The position numbers and the translations under genes were made by a program. Shown here one piece after another: positions 20,253 to 29,654 of a DNA stretch of 64,000 nt. How positions within the stretch are numbered: the first letter of the stretch is position 1; each line of letters starts with the position of its first letter. The stretch spans positions 1 to 64,000 of the forward strand of contig CANBRQ010000004.1 of the NCBI GenBank assembly GCA_947371955.1, given 5' to 3'. The DNA is from Paracoccaceae bacterium. Lineage in GTDB: Bacteria; Pseudomonadota; Alphaproteobacteria; Rhodobacterales; Rhodobacteraceae. The notes under the pieces were generated by a model that did no database searches, was not told the DNA's origin, and saw only the letters and a program-made list of their open reading frames with translations.

Positions 20253-21163
20253 TGAAAATAGCACTCGTCGGAATTGGCAAGATCGCGCTGGCCCAGCACG
20301 TTCCGGCGATTGCCGCCTCAGCGGATTGGGACCTCGCCGCTACCGTCAGCCGCAAGGGGACGGTGGAGGGCATCGAGGCCTTCACCGACTTCGCCACCTT
20401 CCTTGCCGCCCGTCCTGATGTGACGGTGGTATCGCTCTGCATGCCCCCCGTCCCGCGCTATGCCTATGCCGAGGCGGCGCTGCTGGCGGGACGCCATGTC
20501 ATGCTGGAAAAGCCGCCGGGGGCGACTTTGGCCGAAGTCCACGCCCTGACGGCGCTGGCCGCCGAAAAGGGTCTGACGCTTTACACCACCTGGCACAGCC
20601 GGATGGCCTATGCCGTGGCGCCCGCCAAGGCGTGGCTTGCGGAGAAAACCGTCACCAAATGCCACATCACCTGGCGCGAGGATGTGCGCCGCTGGCATCC
20701 GGGGCAGAACTGGGTCTTTGAACCCGGTGGCATGGGCGTCTTCGACCCCGGCATCAACGCCCTGTCGGTGATGACCGAGATCCTGCCCAAACCGGTGCAT
20801 CTCACCGCCGCCACCCTGACCTTCCCGGAAAACTGCCAGACGCCCATCGCCGCCGCCCTGACCTTCACCGGCGGAGTGACGGCAGATTTCGATTGGCGTC
20901 AGGAGGGCCCGCAAACCTGGGACATCGAGATCGAGACGGCGCAAGGCCCCCTCGCCCTGCGCATGGGCGGCAACCGGCTGGAGATTGGTGGCCGCGAAGT
21001 GGCGGGCGAAAACTCGATCATGGGGGAATACCCGGCCCTCTATGCCCGCATGGCCGAACTTGTGGCCCAAAAGCAGTCGGACGTCGACCTGCGCCCCATG
21101 ACCCATGTCGCCGATGCCCTCACCTTGGGTCGGCGCGACACCGTGCCCCCCTTCCATCTCTGA
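20252..21163 (+). CDS. Gfo/Idh/MocA-family sugar 1-dehydrogenase
   Basis: MKIALVGIGKIALAQHVPAIAAS (Rossmann), EKPPGATLAEVHAL, WREDVRRWHPGQNWVFEPGGMGVFDPGINALS. Start set at 20252, overlapping preceding stop. Confidence 0.88.
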   Translation: MKIALVGIGKIALAQHVPAIAASADWDLAATVSRKGTVEGIEAFTDFATFLAARPDVTVVSLCMPPVPRYAYAEAALLAGRHVMLEKPPGATLAEVHALTALAAEKGLTLYTTWHSRMAYAVAPAKAWLAEKTVTKCHITWREDVRRWHPGQNWVFEPGGMGVFDPGINALSVMTEILPKPVHLTAATLTFPENCQTPIAAALTFTGGVTADFDWRQEGPQTWDIEIETAQGPLALRMGGNRLEIGGREVAGENSIMGEYPALYARMAELVAQKQSDVDLRPMTHVADALTLGRRDTVPPFHL

Positions 21164-21168
21164 CCTTG

Positions 21169-21229
21169 CCCTTTCATATTGGCCCAAATATCCCACGGGG
21201 GTCCGGGGGTGTGAAACCCCCGGCGGCCC
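21169..21229 (+). repeat. Dispersed palindromic repeat, copy C
   Basis: ccctttcatattggcccaaatatcccacgggggtccgggggtgtgaaacccccggcggccc. Confidence 0.75.
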
Positions 21230-21245
21230 GATCAAGGAGACTGAC

Positions 21246-22754
21246 ATGCTGACCGGAAAACACCTCATCGCGGGCAACTGGGTCGCGGGGGACACAACCT
21301 TCAAATCCTCTCCGGCGTCCGGCGAGGCGCTGACCTTCTCGATAGGCACCCCGGCCCATGTGAATGCCGCTGTCGAGGCCGCCGAGGCCGCCTATCCCAG
21401 CTACTCGGCGCTCAGCCGCGAGCAGCGCGCCACCTTCATGGACCGCATCGCAGATGAGATCGAGGCGCGCGGGGTTGAGATCACCGCCATCGGCGCCAGT
21501 GAAACCGGCCTGCCGGTCGCCCGGCTGGAAGGCGAGCGCGGCCGCACCACCGGCCAGTTGCGCCTGTTCGCGGCGCATATCCGCGAGGGCAAATACCTCG
21601 ACCGCCGCCATGACGCGGCCCTGCCCGACCGCAAGCCTGCCGCGCGGCCAGATATCAAGATGGTGCAGCGTCCGATCGGGCCGGTGGCGGTGTTCGGCGC
21701 CTCCAACTTCCCGCTGGCCTTCTCGACTGCGGGCGGGGACACCGCCTCGGCGCTGGCCGCCGGGTGCCCGGTGGTGGTGAAGGGCCATTCGGCGCATCCC
21801 GGCACGGCGGAAATCGTGGCGCAGGCGATTGAAACCGCGATCCTCGCCTGTGGCCTGCATCCGGGCGTGTTCAGCCTTGTGCAAGGTGGCAAGCGCGATG
21901 TGGGCGAAAGCCTTGTGCAGCATCCGCTGATCAAGGCGGTGGGGTTCACCGGGTCGTTGGGCGGGGGACGCGCGCTGTTTGATCTGTGCGCACGTCGGCC
22001 CGAACCGATTCCGTTCTTTGGCGAGTTGGGTTCGGTGAACCCGATGTTCCTGCTGCCAGCCGCTTTGGCCGCACGGGGCGAGGCGATTGCGAAGGGCTGG
22101 GCCGGGTCGCTGACCATGGGCGCGGGCCAGTTCTGCACCAACCCCGGCATTGCCGTGGTGATCGACGGGCCGGAGGCGGAAGCCTTCATCGCCGCCGCCA
22201 AGGAGGCCCTTGCTCCGGTTGCGGCACAGACCATGCTGACCGATGGCATCGCCGCCGCCTACCGCGCTGGCCGCGACCGGGTGCAGGCCCAGACCGGCGT
22301 GCGCGAGGTGCTGACCACGGTCTGTGACCAGCGTCATGCGACACCCTATCTGTTCGAGGTGTCGGGCGATGACTGGCTGGGCAACCATGCTTTGTCCGAA
22401 GAGGTCTTCGGCCCCCTTGGCCTGATCGTGCGCGTCAAGGATGCCAGTCAGATGCTGGCCGTGGCGCAAAGCCTTGAGGGCCAGTTGACCTGCACCCTGC
22501 ACCTGGATGATGCCGACACCGCTTTGGGCCAGAGCCTGATGCCGATCCTGGAACGCAAGGCGGGCCGGGTTCTGGCCAATGGCTTCCCGACTGGCGTGGA
22601 AGTGGTGGATGCCCAAGTGCATGGCGGGCCCTACCCGGCCTCGACCAACTTTGGGGCGACTTCAGTCGGTACCTTGTCGATCCGGCGCTGGCTGCGTCCG
22701 GTGGCCTATCAGAACCTGCCCGACGCCCTGCTGCCCGCCGATCTGAAGGGCTGA
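21246..22754 (+). CDS. Aldehyde dehydrogenase, 2-oxoglutaric semialdehyde (2,5-dioxovalerate) type
   Basis: MLTGKHLIAGNWVAGD, GPVAVFGASNFPLAFSTAGGDTASALAAGCPVVVKGH, FTGSLGGGRALFD, GQFCTNPG catalytic Cys. Confidence 0.88.
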   Translation: MLTGKHLIAGNWVAGDTTFKSSPASGEALTFSIGTPAHVNAAVEAAEAAYPSYSALSREQRATFMDRIADEIEARGVEITAIGASETGLPVARLEGERGRTTGQLRLFAAHIREGKYLDRRHDAALPDRKPAARPDIKMVQRPIGPVAVFGASNFPLAFSTAGGDTASALAAGCPVVVKGHSAHPGTAEIVAQAIETAILACGLHPGVFSLVQGGKRDVGESLVQHPLIKAVGFTGSLGGGRALFDLCARRPEPIPFFGELGSVNPMFLLPAALAARGEAIAKGWAGSLTMGAGQFCTNPGIAVVIDGPEAEAFIAAAKEALAPVAAQTMLTDGIAAAYRAGRDRVQAQTGVREVLTTVCDQRHATPYLFEVSGDDWLGNHALSEEVFGPLGLIVRVKDASQMLAVAQSLEGQLTCTLHLDDADTALGQSLMPILERKAGRVLANGFPTGVEVVDAQVHGGPYPASTNFGATSVGTLSIRRWLRPVAYQNLPDALLPADLKG

Positions 22755-22774
22755 CCCAAACGAAGGAGAGTCCC

Positions 22775-24793
22775 ATGGCGATGCGGTACCGGCAAATCCA
22801 CCTCGACTTTCACACCTCTGAACATGTCCCCGGCATCGGCTCTGCCTTTGATGCCGGGGAGTTTGTCGCGACCTTGCAGGCGGCGCATGTCAACTCGGTG
22901 ACCGTTTTCGCCAAGTGCCATCACGGCTGGTCCTATTACCCCACCAACATCGGCCAGCCGCATCCGCACCTGACCCGGCCCGACCTTCTGGGCGATATGC
23001 TGATGGCGTTGAAGGCCGCCGATATCGAAGCGCCAGTCTATCTGACCGTCCAATGGGACGAGTTGACCGCGCGCGAGCATCCCGAATGGCGGGTGCTGGC
23101 GGCCACCAACCGCTATCACAACGGCTTGCCCCACGATCCCTCTGCCGCCCAGCAACTCAGCCCGGCGTGGCATACGCTGTGCCTGAACCACGCCGCCTTG
23201 CGCGCCCGTATTCTGGCGCAGGCGCAGGAAATCGCCCGCCGCTATGCGCCGCCGGGTCTGTTCTTCGACATCGTGGGCAACCACGGCTGCGTCTGCCCGG
23301 CCTGTATCGAGACCATGCTGGCCAAGGATCTCGATCCGGAATCCGAAGCAGATCGCCACACCAATGACGTGGCCGTCAACCGCCGCTTCCGGCATGAGAT
23401 CGCCACGGCGCTGCGGCCCGAATTCCCCGGTCTGCGGTTCTATTTCAACTTCGGCCATATCTCCAAGATCGACCGCACGGCGTATGAGGATTACACCCAT
23501 CTGGAACTGGAAAGCCTGCCCACGGGCGGCTGGGGCTATGACCACTTTCCGTCTTCGGCGCGTTATGTGGCGACGCTGGGGCTGGACTATGTCTCGCACA
23601 CCGGCAAGTTCCACACCTCTTGGGGGGAATTCGGCGGCTTCAAGCATCCGGAAGCGCTGGAGTATGAATGCGCGCAGATGATGGCGTTGGGGTCGAAGTG
23701 CCTTGTGGGGGATCAGTTGCACCCCAACGGCGCGATCAATCAGGACACTTACCGGTCGATTGCCCCGGCCTATGCTCGGGTCAAGGCGATGGAGCCCTAT
23801 CTGGAAGGGGCCAAACAGGTCACCCAGATCGCGATCCTGTCGGCCGAGCATATGAACCCCGGCACCTTCCGCAACCATCCGAGCGACGATGGCGCGGCGC
23901 AGATGCTGCTGGAGATGCAGCAGAACTTCGAAATCGTCGACACTTTGGCCGATTTCTCGGCCTACCGTGTGATCCTGCTGCCGGATGAGATTCCGGTAGC
24001 GCCGGCACTGGCGGCGCGATTGAAGGCCTATGTGGCGGGCGGTGGCAGCCTGATCGCCTCGTGGCGGTCCGGTCTTGGTGCGGAGGGCTTTGTGCTGGAT
24101 TTCGGGCTGACCCATCTTGGCGAGGTGGGTTTCAACCCCAGCTACATGCAGGCCGCCCCGGGTCTTGACCCGGCTCTGGTTGCCAGCCCCTTTGTCTGCT
24201 ATGACCGGGCGCTGCAGGTGACGGCGGACGGGGCCGAGGTTCTGGCGCAGATCGTCCCGCCCTATTTCAACCGCAGCTACCGGCATTTCTCCTCGCACCA
24301 GCACACGCCGGATGATCCCAAGGCCGCGCCCTTGGGGGCGGCGGTCACGCTGAAGGGGCGGATGGCCTATGTCGCCTATCCGATCTTCCGGATGTACGGC
24401 GCGGTGGGTCAGCCGCTGTACCGCCACGTGATCCGGGGCTTGCTGCGCCGTCTGCTGCCTGATCCGGTGTTGCAGACCACCCTGCCCTCGGCTGGCCGGG
24501 CCAGCCTGACCCGGCAGGACGGGCGGCATGTGCTGCATCTGCTCTGCGGCTTTGCACAGGTGCGCGGCAAGGCCCTGCCCGCCAATGGCTCCACCCGGCT
24601 GATGGAGATGATCGAGGATATTCCCGCCCTCGGCCCGGTCAGCGCCACGCTGCGGTTGCCCAAGGCACCGGTACGGGTGTTTGATGCGATGTCGGCAGAG
24701 CCGGTGGCGTGGGTCGACAATGGCAACGGCAGCTATACCGTCCGCCTGCCCGGCCTGCACATCCACCGCGCCGTGGTGTTCGAGAGCACCTGA
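22775..24793 (+). CDS. Putative glycosyl hydrolase (hypothetical GH 6-like TIM barrel plus beta-galactosidase-trimerization-like domain)
   Basis: MRYRQIHLDFHTSEHVPGIGSAFDAGEFVATLQAAHVNSVTVFAKCHHGWSYYPT...LFFDIVGNHGCVCPACIETM...; SD aaggag upstream; co-directional with sugar operon. Confidence 0.65.
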   Translation: MAMRYRQIHLDFHTSEHVPGIGSAFDAGEFVATLQAAHVNSVTVFAKCHHGWSYYPTNIGQPHPHLTRPDLLGDMLMALKAADIEAPVYLTVQWDELTAREHPEWRVLAATNRYHNGLPHDPSAAQQLSPAWHTLCLNHAALRARILAQAQEIARRYAPPGLFFDIVGNHGCVCPACIETMLAKDLDPESEADRHTNDVAVNRRFRHEIATALRPEFPGLRFYFNFGHISKIDRTAYEDYTHLELESLPTGGWGYDHFPSSARYVATLGLDYVSHTGKFHTSWGEFGGFKHPEALEYECAQMMALGSKCLVGDQLHPNGAINQDTYRSIAPAYARVKAMEPYLEGAKQVTQIAILSAEHMNPGTFRNHPSDDGAAQMLLEMQQNFEIVDTLADFSAYRVILLPDEIPVAPALAARLKAYVAGGGSLIASWRSGLGAEGFVLDFGLTHLGEVGFNPSYMQAAPGLDPALVASPFVCYDRALQVTADGAEVLAQIVPPYFNRSYRHFSSHQHTPDDPKAAPLGAAVTLKGRMAYVAYPIFRMYGAVGQPLYRHVIRGLLRRLLPDPVLQTTLPSAGRASLTRQDGRHVLHLLCGFAQVRGKALPANGSTRLMEMIEDIPALGPVSATLRLPKAPVRVFDAMSAEPVAWVDNGNGSYTVRLPGLHIHRAVVFEST

Positions 24794-24808
24794 GCCCCAC
24801 ACACCGGC

Positions 24809-24850
24809 CCAAGGAACAAGGTAGGATGGGCGATCCGCCCATCCTTGGGC
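24809..24850. repeat. Nested inverted repeat (cccaaggaacaaggtaggatgggcgatccgcccatccttgggc)
   Basis: Between convergent genes; inner aaggtaggatgggcg/cgcccatcctt with alternative outer ccaagga/tccttgg pairing. Confidence 0.6.
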
Positions 24851-25312
24851 TCATGCCACTTCCGGCAGGGGCAGGCTGGCCTTCATATGCACCGTCTCCA
24901 TCACGAAGCTGGACCGCACCGCGCGCAGCGGCACGGCTTGCGTAAAGCGGCGGTAGAAGGCGTCGTAGGCTTGGGTATCGGGAACCGTTACCCGCAGGAT
25001 ATAGTCGTAGTCCCCGCCCAGCCGCAGCACCTCCATCACCTCGGGCGAGGCGCGCACGCCATCCAGAAAGGCCTCGCGCCAGGCGGCAGAGTGGTCCATC
25101 GCCGTCACCTCCACCAGTACGGTCAGGCTCAGCCCCAGCTTCTGCGCATCGACGCGGGCCACGCGGCCGATGATCACCCCGGTCCGTTCCAGCTTCTGCA
25201 CCCGCTTCCAGCAGGGCGAGGCTGACAGCCCGACCCGGCTTGCCAGTTCCACGATGGGCAGCGTGGCATCGCGCTGCAACTCCGTCAGGATACGCCGGTC
25301 AATCTGGTCCAT
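24851..25312 (-). CDS. Lrp/AsnC-family transcriptional regulator
   Basis: MDQIDRRILTELQRDATLPIVELASRVGLSASPCWKRVQKLERTGVIIGRVARVD. Start set at 25312. Confidence 0.92.
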   Translation of the reverse strand: MDQIDRRILTELQRDATLPIVELASRVGLSASPCWKRVQKLERTGVIIGRVARVDAQKLGLSLTVLVEVTAMDHSAAWREAFLDGVRASPEVMEVLRLGGDYDYILRVTVPDTQAYDAFYRRFTQAVPLRAVRSSFVMETVHMKASLPLPEVA

Positions 25313-25328
25313 GTGCCGATATGCCCCT

Positions 25329-26048
25329 TCAGGCTGAGATGAAATCGCGCACGAAGGCCGTAGCGGGCCTTGCGCGGATGTCTTGCGGGCGGCCGATCTG
25401 CTCGATCCGGCCCATCGACATGACGACGACAAGGTCGGCCAGTTCCATCGCCTCGTCCTGATCATGCGTCACGAAAACCGTGGTCAGGCCCGTGGTGTCG
25501 TGAATGTCGCGCAGGCCCTGCCGCAACTCCTTGCGCACCTTGGCGTCGAGCGCGCCGAAGGGTTCATCCAGCAGCAGCATCCTTGGTTCAATCGCCAGAG
25601 CCCGGGCGAGAGCGACACGCTGGCGCTGGCCGCCTGACAGTTGCGTGGGATACCGCGCGCCGATCTGCGGCAGTTGGATCAGGTCCAGAAGCTTGTTCAC
25701 GCGGCGCGAGATTTCGGCTTCCGGCGGGCGGGTGGCGCGGGGCCTTGCGCGCAGGCCGTAGGCGATGTTTTCAAAGACCGTCATGTGGCGGAACAGGGCA
25801 TAGCTTTGGAACACAAAGCCTGCCCTGCGTTCCTGAACCGTCAAGGCCGTGGCGTCGGACCCGTCGAACAGCACCCGGCCCGAGGTGGGGAATTCAAGGC
25901 CGCCCAGAATGCGCAGAAGCGTCGTCTTGCCCGAGCCAGATGGCCCCAGCAAAGCCACCAGCGCGCCCGAGGGCAGCGAGAGGGACACCGGGAACAGGGC
26001 GGCGGTGGTGCCGAACTCTTTGGAAATCTCGTCGATTTCGATCTGCAT
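25329..26048 (-). CDS. cysA: Sulfate/thiosulfate ABC transporter ATP-binding protein
   Basis: [65 protein letters not shown]; adjacent to CysT/CysW permeases. Confidence 0.9.
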   Translation of the reverse strand: MQIEIDEISKEFGTTAALFPVSLSLPSGALVALLGPSGSGKTTLLRILGGLEFPTSGRVLFDGSDATALTVQERRAGFVFQSYALFRHMTVFENIAYGLRARPRATRPPEAEISRRVNKLLDLIQLPQIGARYPTQLSGGQRQRVALARALAIEPRMLLLDEPFGALDAKVRKELRQGLRDIHDTTGLTTVFVTHDQDEAMELADLVVVMSMGRIEQIGRPQDIRARPATAFVRDFISA

Positions 26049-26058
26049 CGGGTGGCTC

Positions 26059-26940
26059 CTAATGGCGGTGTTGTGCGGCCAGCTGATCGGCAAAGCGCCA
26101 TTCCAGCAGGGTTTTCAGGACAAGGGTGACAAGGGCCAGAAGGGCCAGAACGGCGGCGAGGGAGAAGGCTGCGACCGAGGAGTATTCGTTGTACAGCATT
26201 TCAATGGTGATGGGCATCGTGGCGGTTAGCCCCCTTATCTTGCCGGACACGACGGCGACCGCGCCGAATTCACCCATCGCCCGGGCGTTGCACAGCAGCA
26301 CGCCGTACAGCAGTGCCCAGCGGATATTGGGCAGTGTCACGGTGAAGAACACCCGCCAGCCCGTGGCACCAAGGGTCAGGGCCGCCTCTTCCTCGGCCTT
26401 GCCCTGTTCGATCATCACCGGGATCAACTCGCGGGCGACGAAGGGGAAGGTCACGAACATCGAGGCCATCACGATCCCAGGCACTGCAAAGACCACCGGC
26501 ATGCCATGCGCCACCAGCCACGACCCGACCCAGGAATTGGCCCCGAAGGTCAGGACGATGCAAAGGCCCGCCACAACCGGAGAGACCGAGAAGGGAATGT
26601 CGATCAGCGTGATCAGGATTGCCTTGCCGCGAAAGCTGTATTTGGTGATGAACCATGCCGCAGCGATCCCGAAGATGGCATTCAGCGGCACGGCAAAGAC
26701 GGCGACCAGCAGGGTCAGGCGGATGGCGCTGAGGGATTCCTTGTCGGTCAGGCTGGTCAGGGCCGCGCCTACGCCCTCGCGCAGGGCCTCGTAGAAGACG
26801 GTAATCAGGGGCGCAAACAGCAGCACCGCCAGCACCAGAAAGACCAGTGTGATCAGCAGCCAGCGCACCCATGGCACCTCGGTTGCGACGGGTTTGAAGG
26901 CTTTCGGCACATAGGCCAAGGGAATATCAGACATTTCCAA
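26059..26940 (-). CDS. cysW: Sulfate ABC transporter permease CysW
   Basis: [76 protein letters not shown]. Confidence 0.92.
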   Translation of the reverse strand: MEMSDIPLAYVPKAFKPVATEVPWVRWLLITLVFLVLAVLLFAPLITVFYEALREGVGAALTSLTDKESLSAIRLTLLVAVFAVPLNAIFGIAAAWFITKYSFRGKAILITLIDIPFSVSPVVAGLCIVLTFGANSWVGSWLVAHGMPVVFAVPGIVMASMFVTFPFVARELIPVMIEQGKAEEEAALTLGATGWRVFFTVTLPNIRWALLYGVLLCNARAMGEFGAVAVVSGKIRGLTATMPITIEMLYNEYSSVAAFSLAAVLALLALVTLVLKTLLEWRFADQLAAQHRH

Positions 26941-27766
26941 TCCTCCGGCGGCTCCAGACCTGAACCGCGTTGATGACGAACAGCATCCCGAAGGAAATCA
27001 GCAGCATGGCGATGCCAATCGCAGCCGCTCCGGCGTCGTTGTATTCTTCCAGCTTGATGACGATCAGCAGGGGGGCAATCTCGGTCTTCAAGGGAATGTT
27101 GCCCGCAATGAAGATGACCGAACCGTACTCGCCGACCGCCCGCGCGAGCGACAGAGCGAACCCGGTCAGGGCTGCGGGGGCCAGCATCGGCAGGATCACC
27201 CGGCGCAGCGTGTAGGCGCGGGTGGCGCCGAGGGTGGCAGAGGCTTCCTCAACCTCGCGTTCAATCTCTTCGATCACCGGCTGGACGGTGCGGGTGACGA
27301 AGGGCAGGCCGACAAAGATCAGGGCGATCAGGATGCCCCATTGCGTGTAGGCGATCTTGAAACCCCAGTCCTTGGCGATATGGCCGAAGGCACCGTTTGG
27401 GGCATAAAGTGCCGTCAGGGCGATGCCTGCGACGGCTGTGGGCAGGGCGAAAGGCAGGTCCACCGCCGCGTCCAGCAGTTTGCGCAGCGGGAAACGGTAG
27501 CGCACCAGAACCCAGGCAAGCACCACGCCGAACACCAGATTGAACACCGCGGCCACCAGCGCCAGCCGGAATGACAGATAAAGAGCGGCCCATGTCCGTG
27601 GCGTGTTCACCGTGGCAAAGAGCGCGGGCAATCCGGGTGCCAGACCCTTGACCAGCAGGGCCGCGATGGGCAACAGCACCATCAGGCTCAGCATTGTAAG
27701 GGTAATCCCGGCCGAGAGTCCCAGGCCGGGAATGGGGGATTTGTGAACGAGGGGCTGGCCCATCAA
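26927..27766 (-). CDS. cysT: Sulfate ABC transporter permease CysT
   Basis: PGLGLSAGITLTMLSLMVLLPIAALL, YRFPLRKLLDAAVDLPFALPTAVAGIALTALY, ARAVGEYGSVIFIAGN. Confidence 0.92.
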   Translation of the reverse strand: MMGQPLVHKSPIPGLGLSAGITLTMLSLMVLLPIAALLVKGLAPGLPALFATVNTPRTWAALYLSFRLALVAAVFNLVFGVVLAWVLVRYRFPLRKLLDAAVDLPFALPTAVAGIALTALYAPNGAFGHIAKDWGFKIAYTQWGILIALIFVGLPFVTRTVQPVIEEIEREVEEASATLGATRAYTLRRVILPMLAPAALTGFALSLARAVGEYGSVIFIAGNIPLKTEIAPLLIVIKLEEYNDAGAAAIGIAMLLISFGMLFVINAVQVWSRRRIGNV

Positions 27767-27773
27767 TCAGATC

Positions 27774-28892
27774 TCACTTGGCCGTATAGATCTGGTCGAA
27801 CACGCCGCCGTCGGCGAACTGCTCTTTCTGAACCTTGGCCCAGCCGCCGAAGTGGGCGATGTCGACCAGTTCCAGCTTGGGGAAGCGCGCCACATCGGCG
27901 GGATCCGCCTTGGACGTGTCCCAGCCCCGGTAGAAGTCCTTGAAGATGATGGCTTGGGCTTCCGGGGTATAGAGGAAGTTCAGATAAGCCTCGGCCAGCT
28001 TTTTCTGGGCATCGTCATGGATGTTGGCATCGACCACGGCCACCGGCGGTTCGGCCAGAACCGAGATCGAGGGCACGACGATGTCATACTGATCGGCACC
28101 CAGTTCCTTTTGGGCAAGGTAGGCCTCGTTCTCCCAAGCCAAGAGGACGTCGCCGATTTCACGCTGCGTGAAGGTGGTCGTTGCGTCGCGCGCGCCCTTG
28201 TCCAGCACCGGAACGTGGGAATAGAGCGCCTTGACGAATTCCTTGGGGTCCTTTCCGTTCTTTTCCGCCCAGGCCCATGCGCCCAGATAGTTCCAGCGCG
28301 CGCCTCCGCTGGTTTTCGGGTTCGGCGTGATGACTTCGATGCCATCCTTCACCAGATCGCCCCAGTCCTTGATGCCCTTGGGGTTGCCGTGGCGGACCAA
28401 GAACACGATGGTCGAGGTATAGGGCGAGGAATTGTGCGGCAGTTTGATCTGCCAATCCTTGGCCAGCTTGCCCTCTTTGGCAATCTTGTCGATGTCGGCG
28501 GCCAAGGCCAGCGTCACGACCTGCGCATCCAACCCCTCGATCACCGCGCGGGCTTGCGCGCCCGAACCGCCATGCGAGGCCTGAAGCTCGGGGGCTGCAT
28601 TGCCTTGGGCGACCCAATAGTCGGTGAAGGCCTTGTTGATGTCTTCGTAGAGTTCCCGCGTCGGGTCATAGCTGACGTTGAGCAGCGCCTGCGCGCTGGC
28701 CGCCTGCGGTTGGGCCGCAAGAACGCCCAGACCCAGCACGAAGGCCGCCACAGCGCCCTTGATCATCCGCTTGACCGGCCAACCGGTCAGCAGATGCGCG
28801 CCGGTGTTGATGGTCACGCGGCCGTCGCTGTGGTCACGCACATGGGTGCCTTGGGCCGAGATGGTTCCGGCAATGGTGATGGTCCTGAACAT
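27774..28892 (-). CDS. Sulfate-binding periplasmic protein with 42-aa pre-signal extension
   Basis: [25 protein letters not shown]...[31 protein letters not shown]... Strong SD (caggagaagacc) precedes ATG at 28892; signal peptide starts at internal M (28766). Confidence 0.88.
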   Translation of the reverse strand: MFRTITIAGTISAQGTHVRDHSDGRVTINTGAHLLTGWPVKRMIKGAVAAFVLGLGVLAAQPQAASAQALLNVSYDPTRELYEDINKAFTDYWVAQGNAAPELQASHGGSGAQARAVIEGLDAQVVTLALAADIDKIAKEGKLAKDWQIKLPHNSSPYTSTIVFLVRHGNPKGIKDWGDLVKDGIEVITPNPKTSGGARWNYLGAWAWAEKNGKDPKEFVKALYSHVPVLDKGARDATTTFTQREIGDVLLAWENEAYLAQKELGADQYDIVVPSISVLAEPPVAVVDANIHDDAQKKLAEAYLNFLYTPEAQAIIFKDFYRGWDTSKADPADVARFPKLELVDIAHFGGWAKVQKEQFADGGVFDQIYTAK

Positions 28893-29654
28893 GGTCTTCT
28901 CCTGAACTCGCGTGGTGGTCCGCTTTACACGCATATCACGACAGAGTTTATAGATATTATCAAGTGGAAAATAGCGGCAAGTTTGGTCGTGTTTATAGAA
29001 TCAGATTCTGCGCATGGGGCAAAAGTTGCGAGAAACTTGCCAGTCAGGGGTGGCACAGCGAATCGGCTGCTGTTTTTCGGGGAATTTGCAGATCGGGATG
29101 CTTGAAACAGCTGGTGGGGCGGGCACCAGATTTCTCGGCCAAGCAGGGGGTGCGCAGCCGTGGCGGTTTTGCCGTGAAAGCCGGTCATGGCTCTTCGCTG
29201 GGGGACAATCGGTCGTTTTGAGGTTTGAGGCCGCTACCCGGAAAATGCCATCGTGATCGGCGATGTCGTTTTGCAAACCGGCAGCCGGTGCCGCTTGGGA
29301 TGTTTCGATCCGTCCTGCGGCTTGCGGTCATGGTCTTTGGAACCGCCGCCATCCTTTTTGCGGAGCTGACCGCTTGGTGCCGGTTTCGTGCTCACTCGAA
29401 CAGCGCTTTGTGGGGCCTTGCTGCATGGCCGACAAAGTAAAACGTCAAGAGTGCTGCGCAGCAACGGCAGCCTGCCCAAAGCAAAGTGCTGCCTCGCGCT
29501 GCCAGATTGGCCTTTGGTGTCAAGAATGGCGGTTTGCAATGGCGGATGTTCCCGGTTAATTCGCCATGGGTGCGTGCGGGCCAAGGAGAGCGAACCGTAA
29601 AAAGGTCCACCTCTTCCGTCTGTCCCGAGGAATTTTCAACCTGATCGACCGAAC

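Noticed and set aside
22709-24802. 697-aa minus ORF opposite the glycosyl hydrolase
   Set aside because: Antisense shadow; composition atypical and no motifs, whereas the plus frame has SD and domain features.
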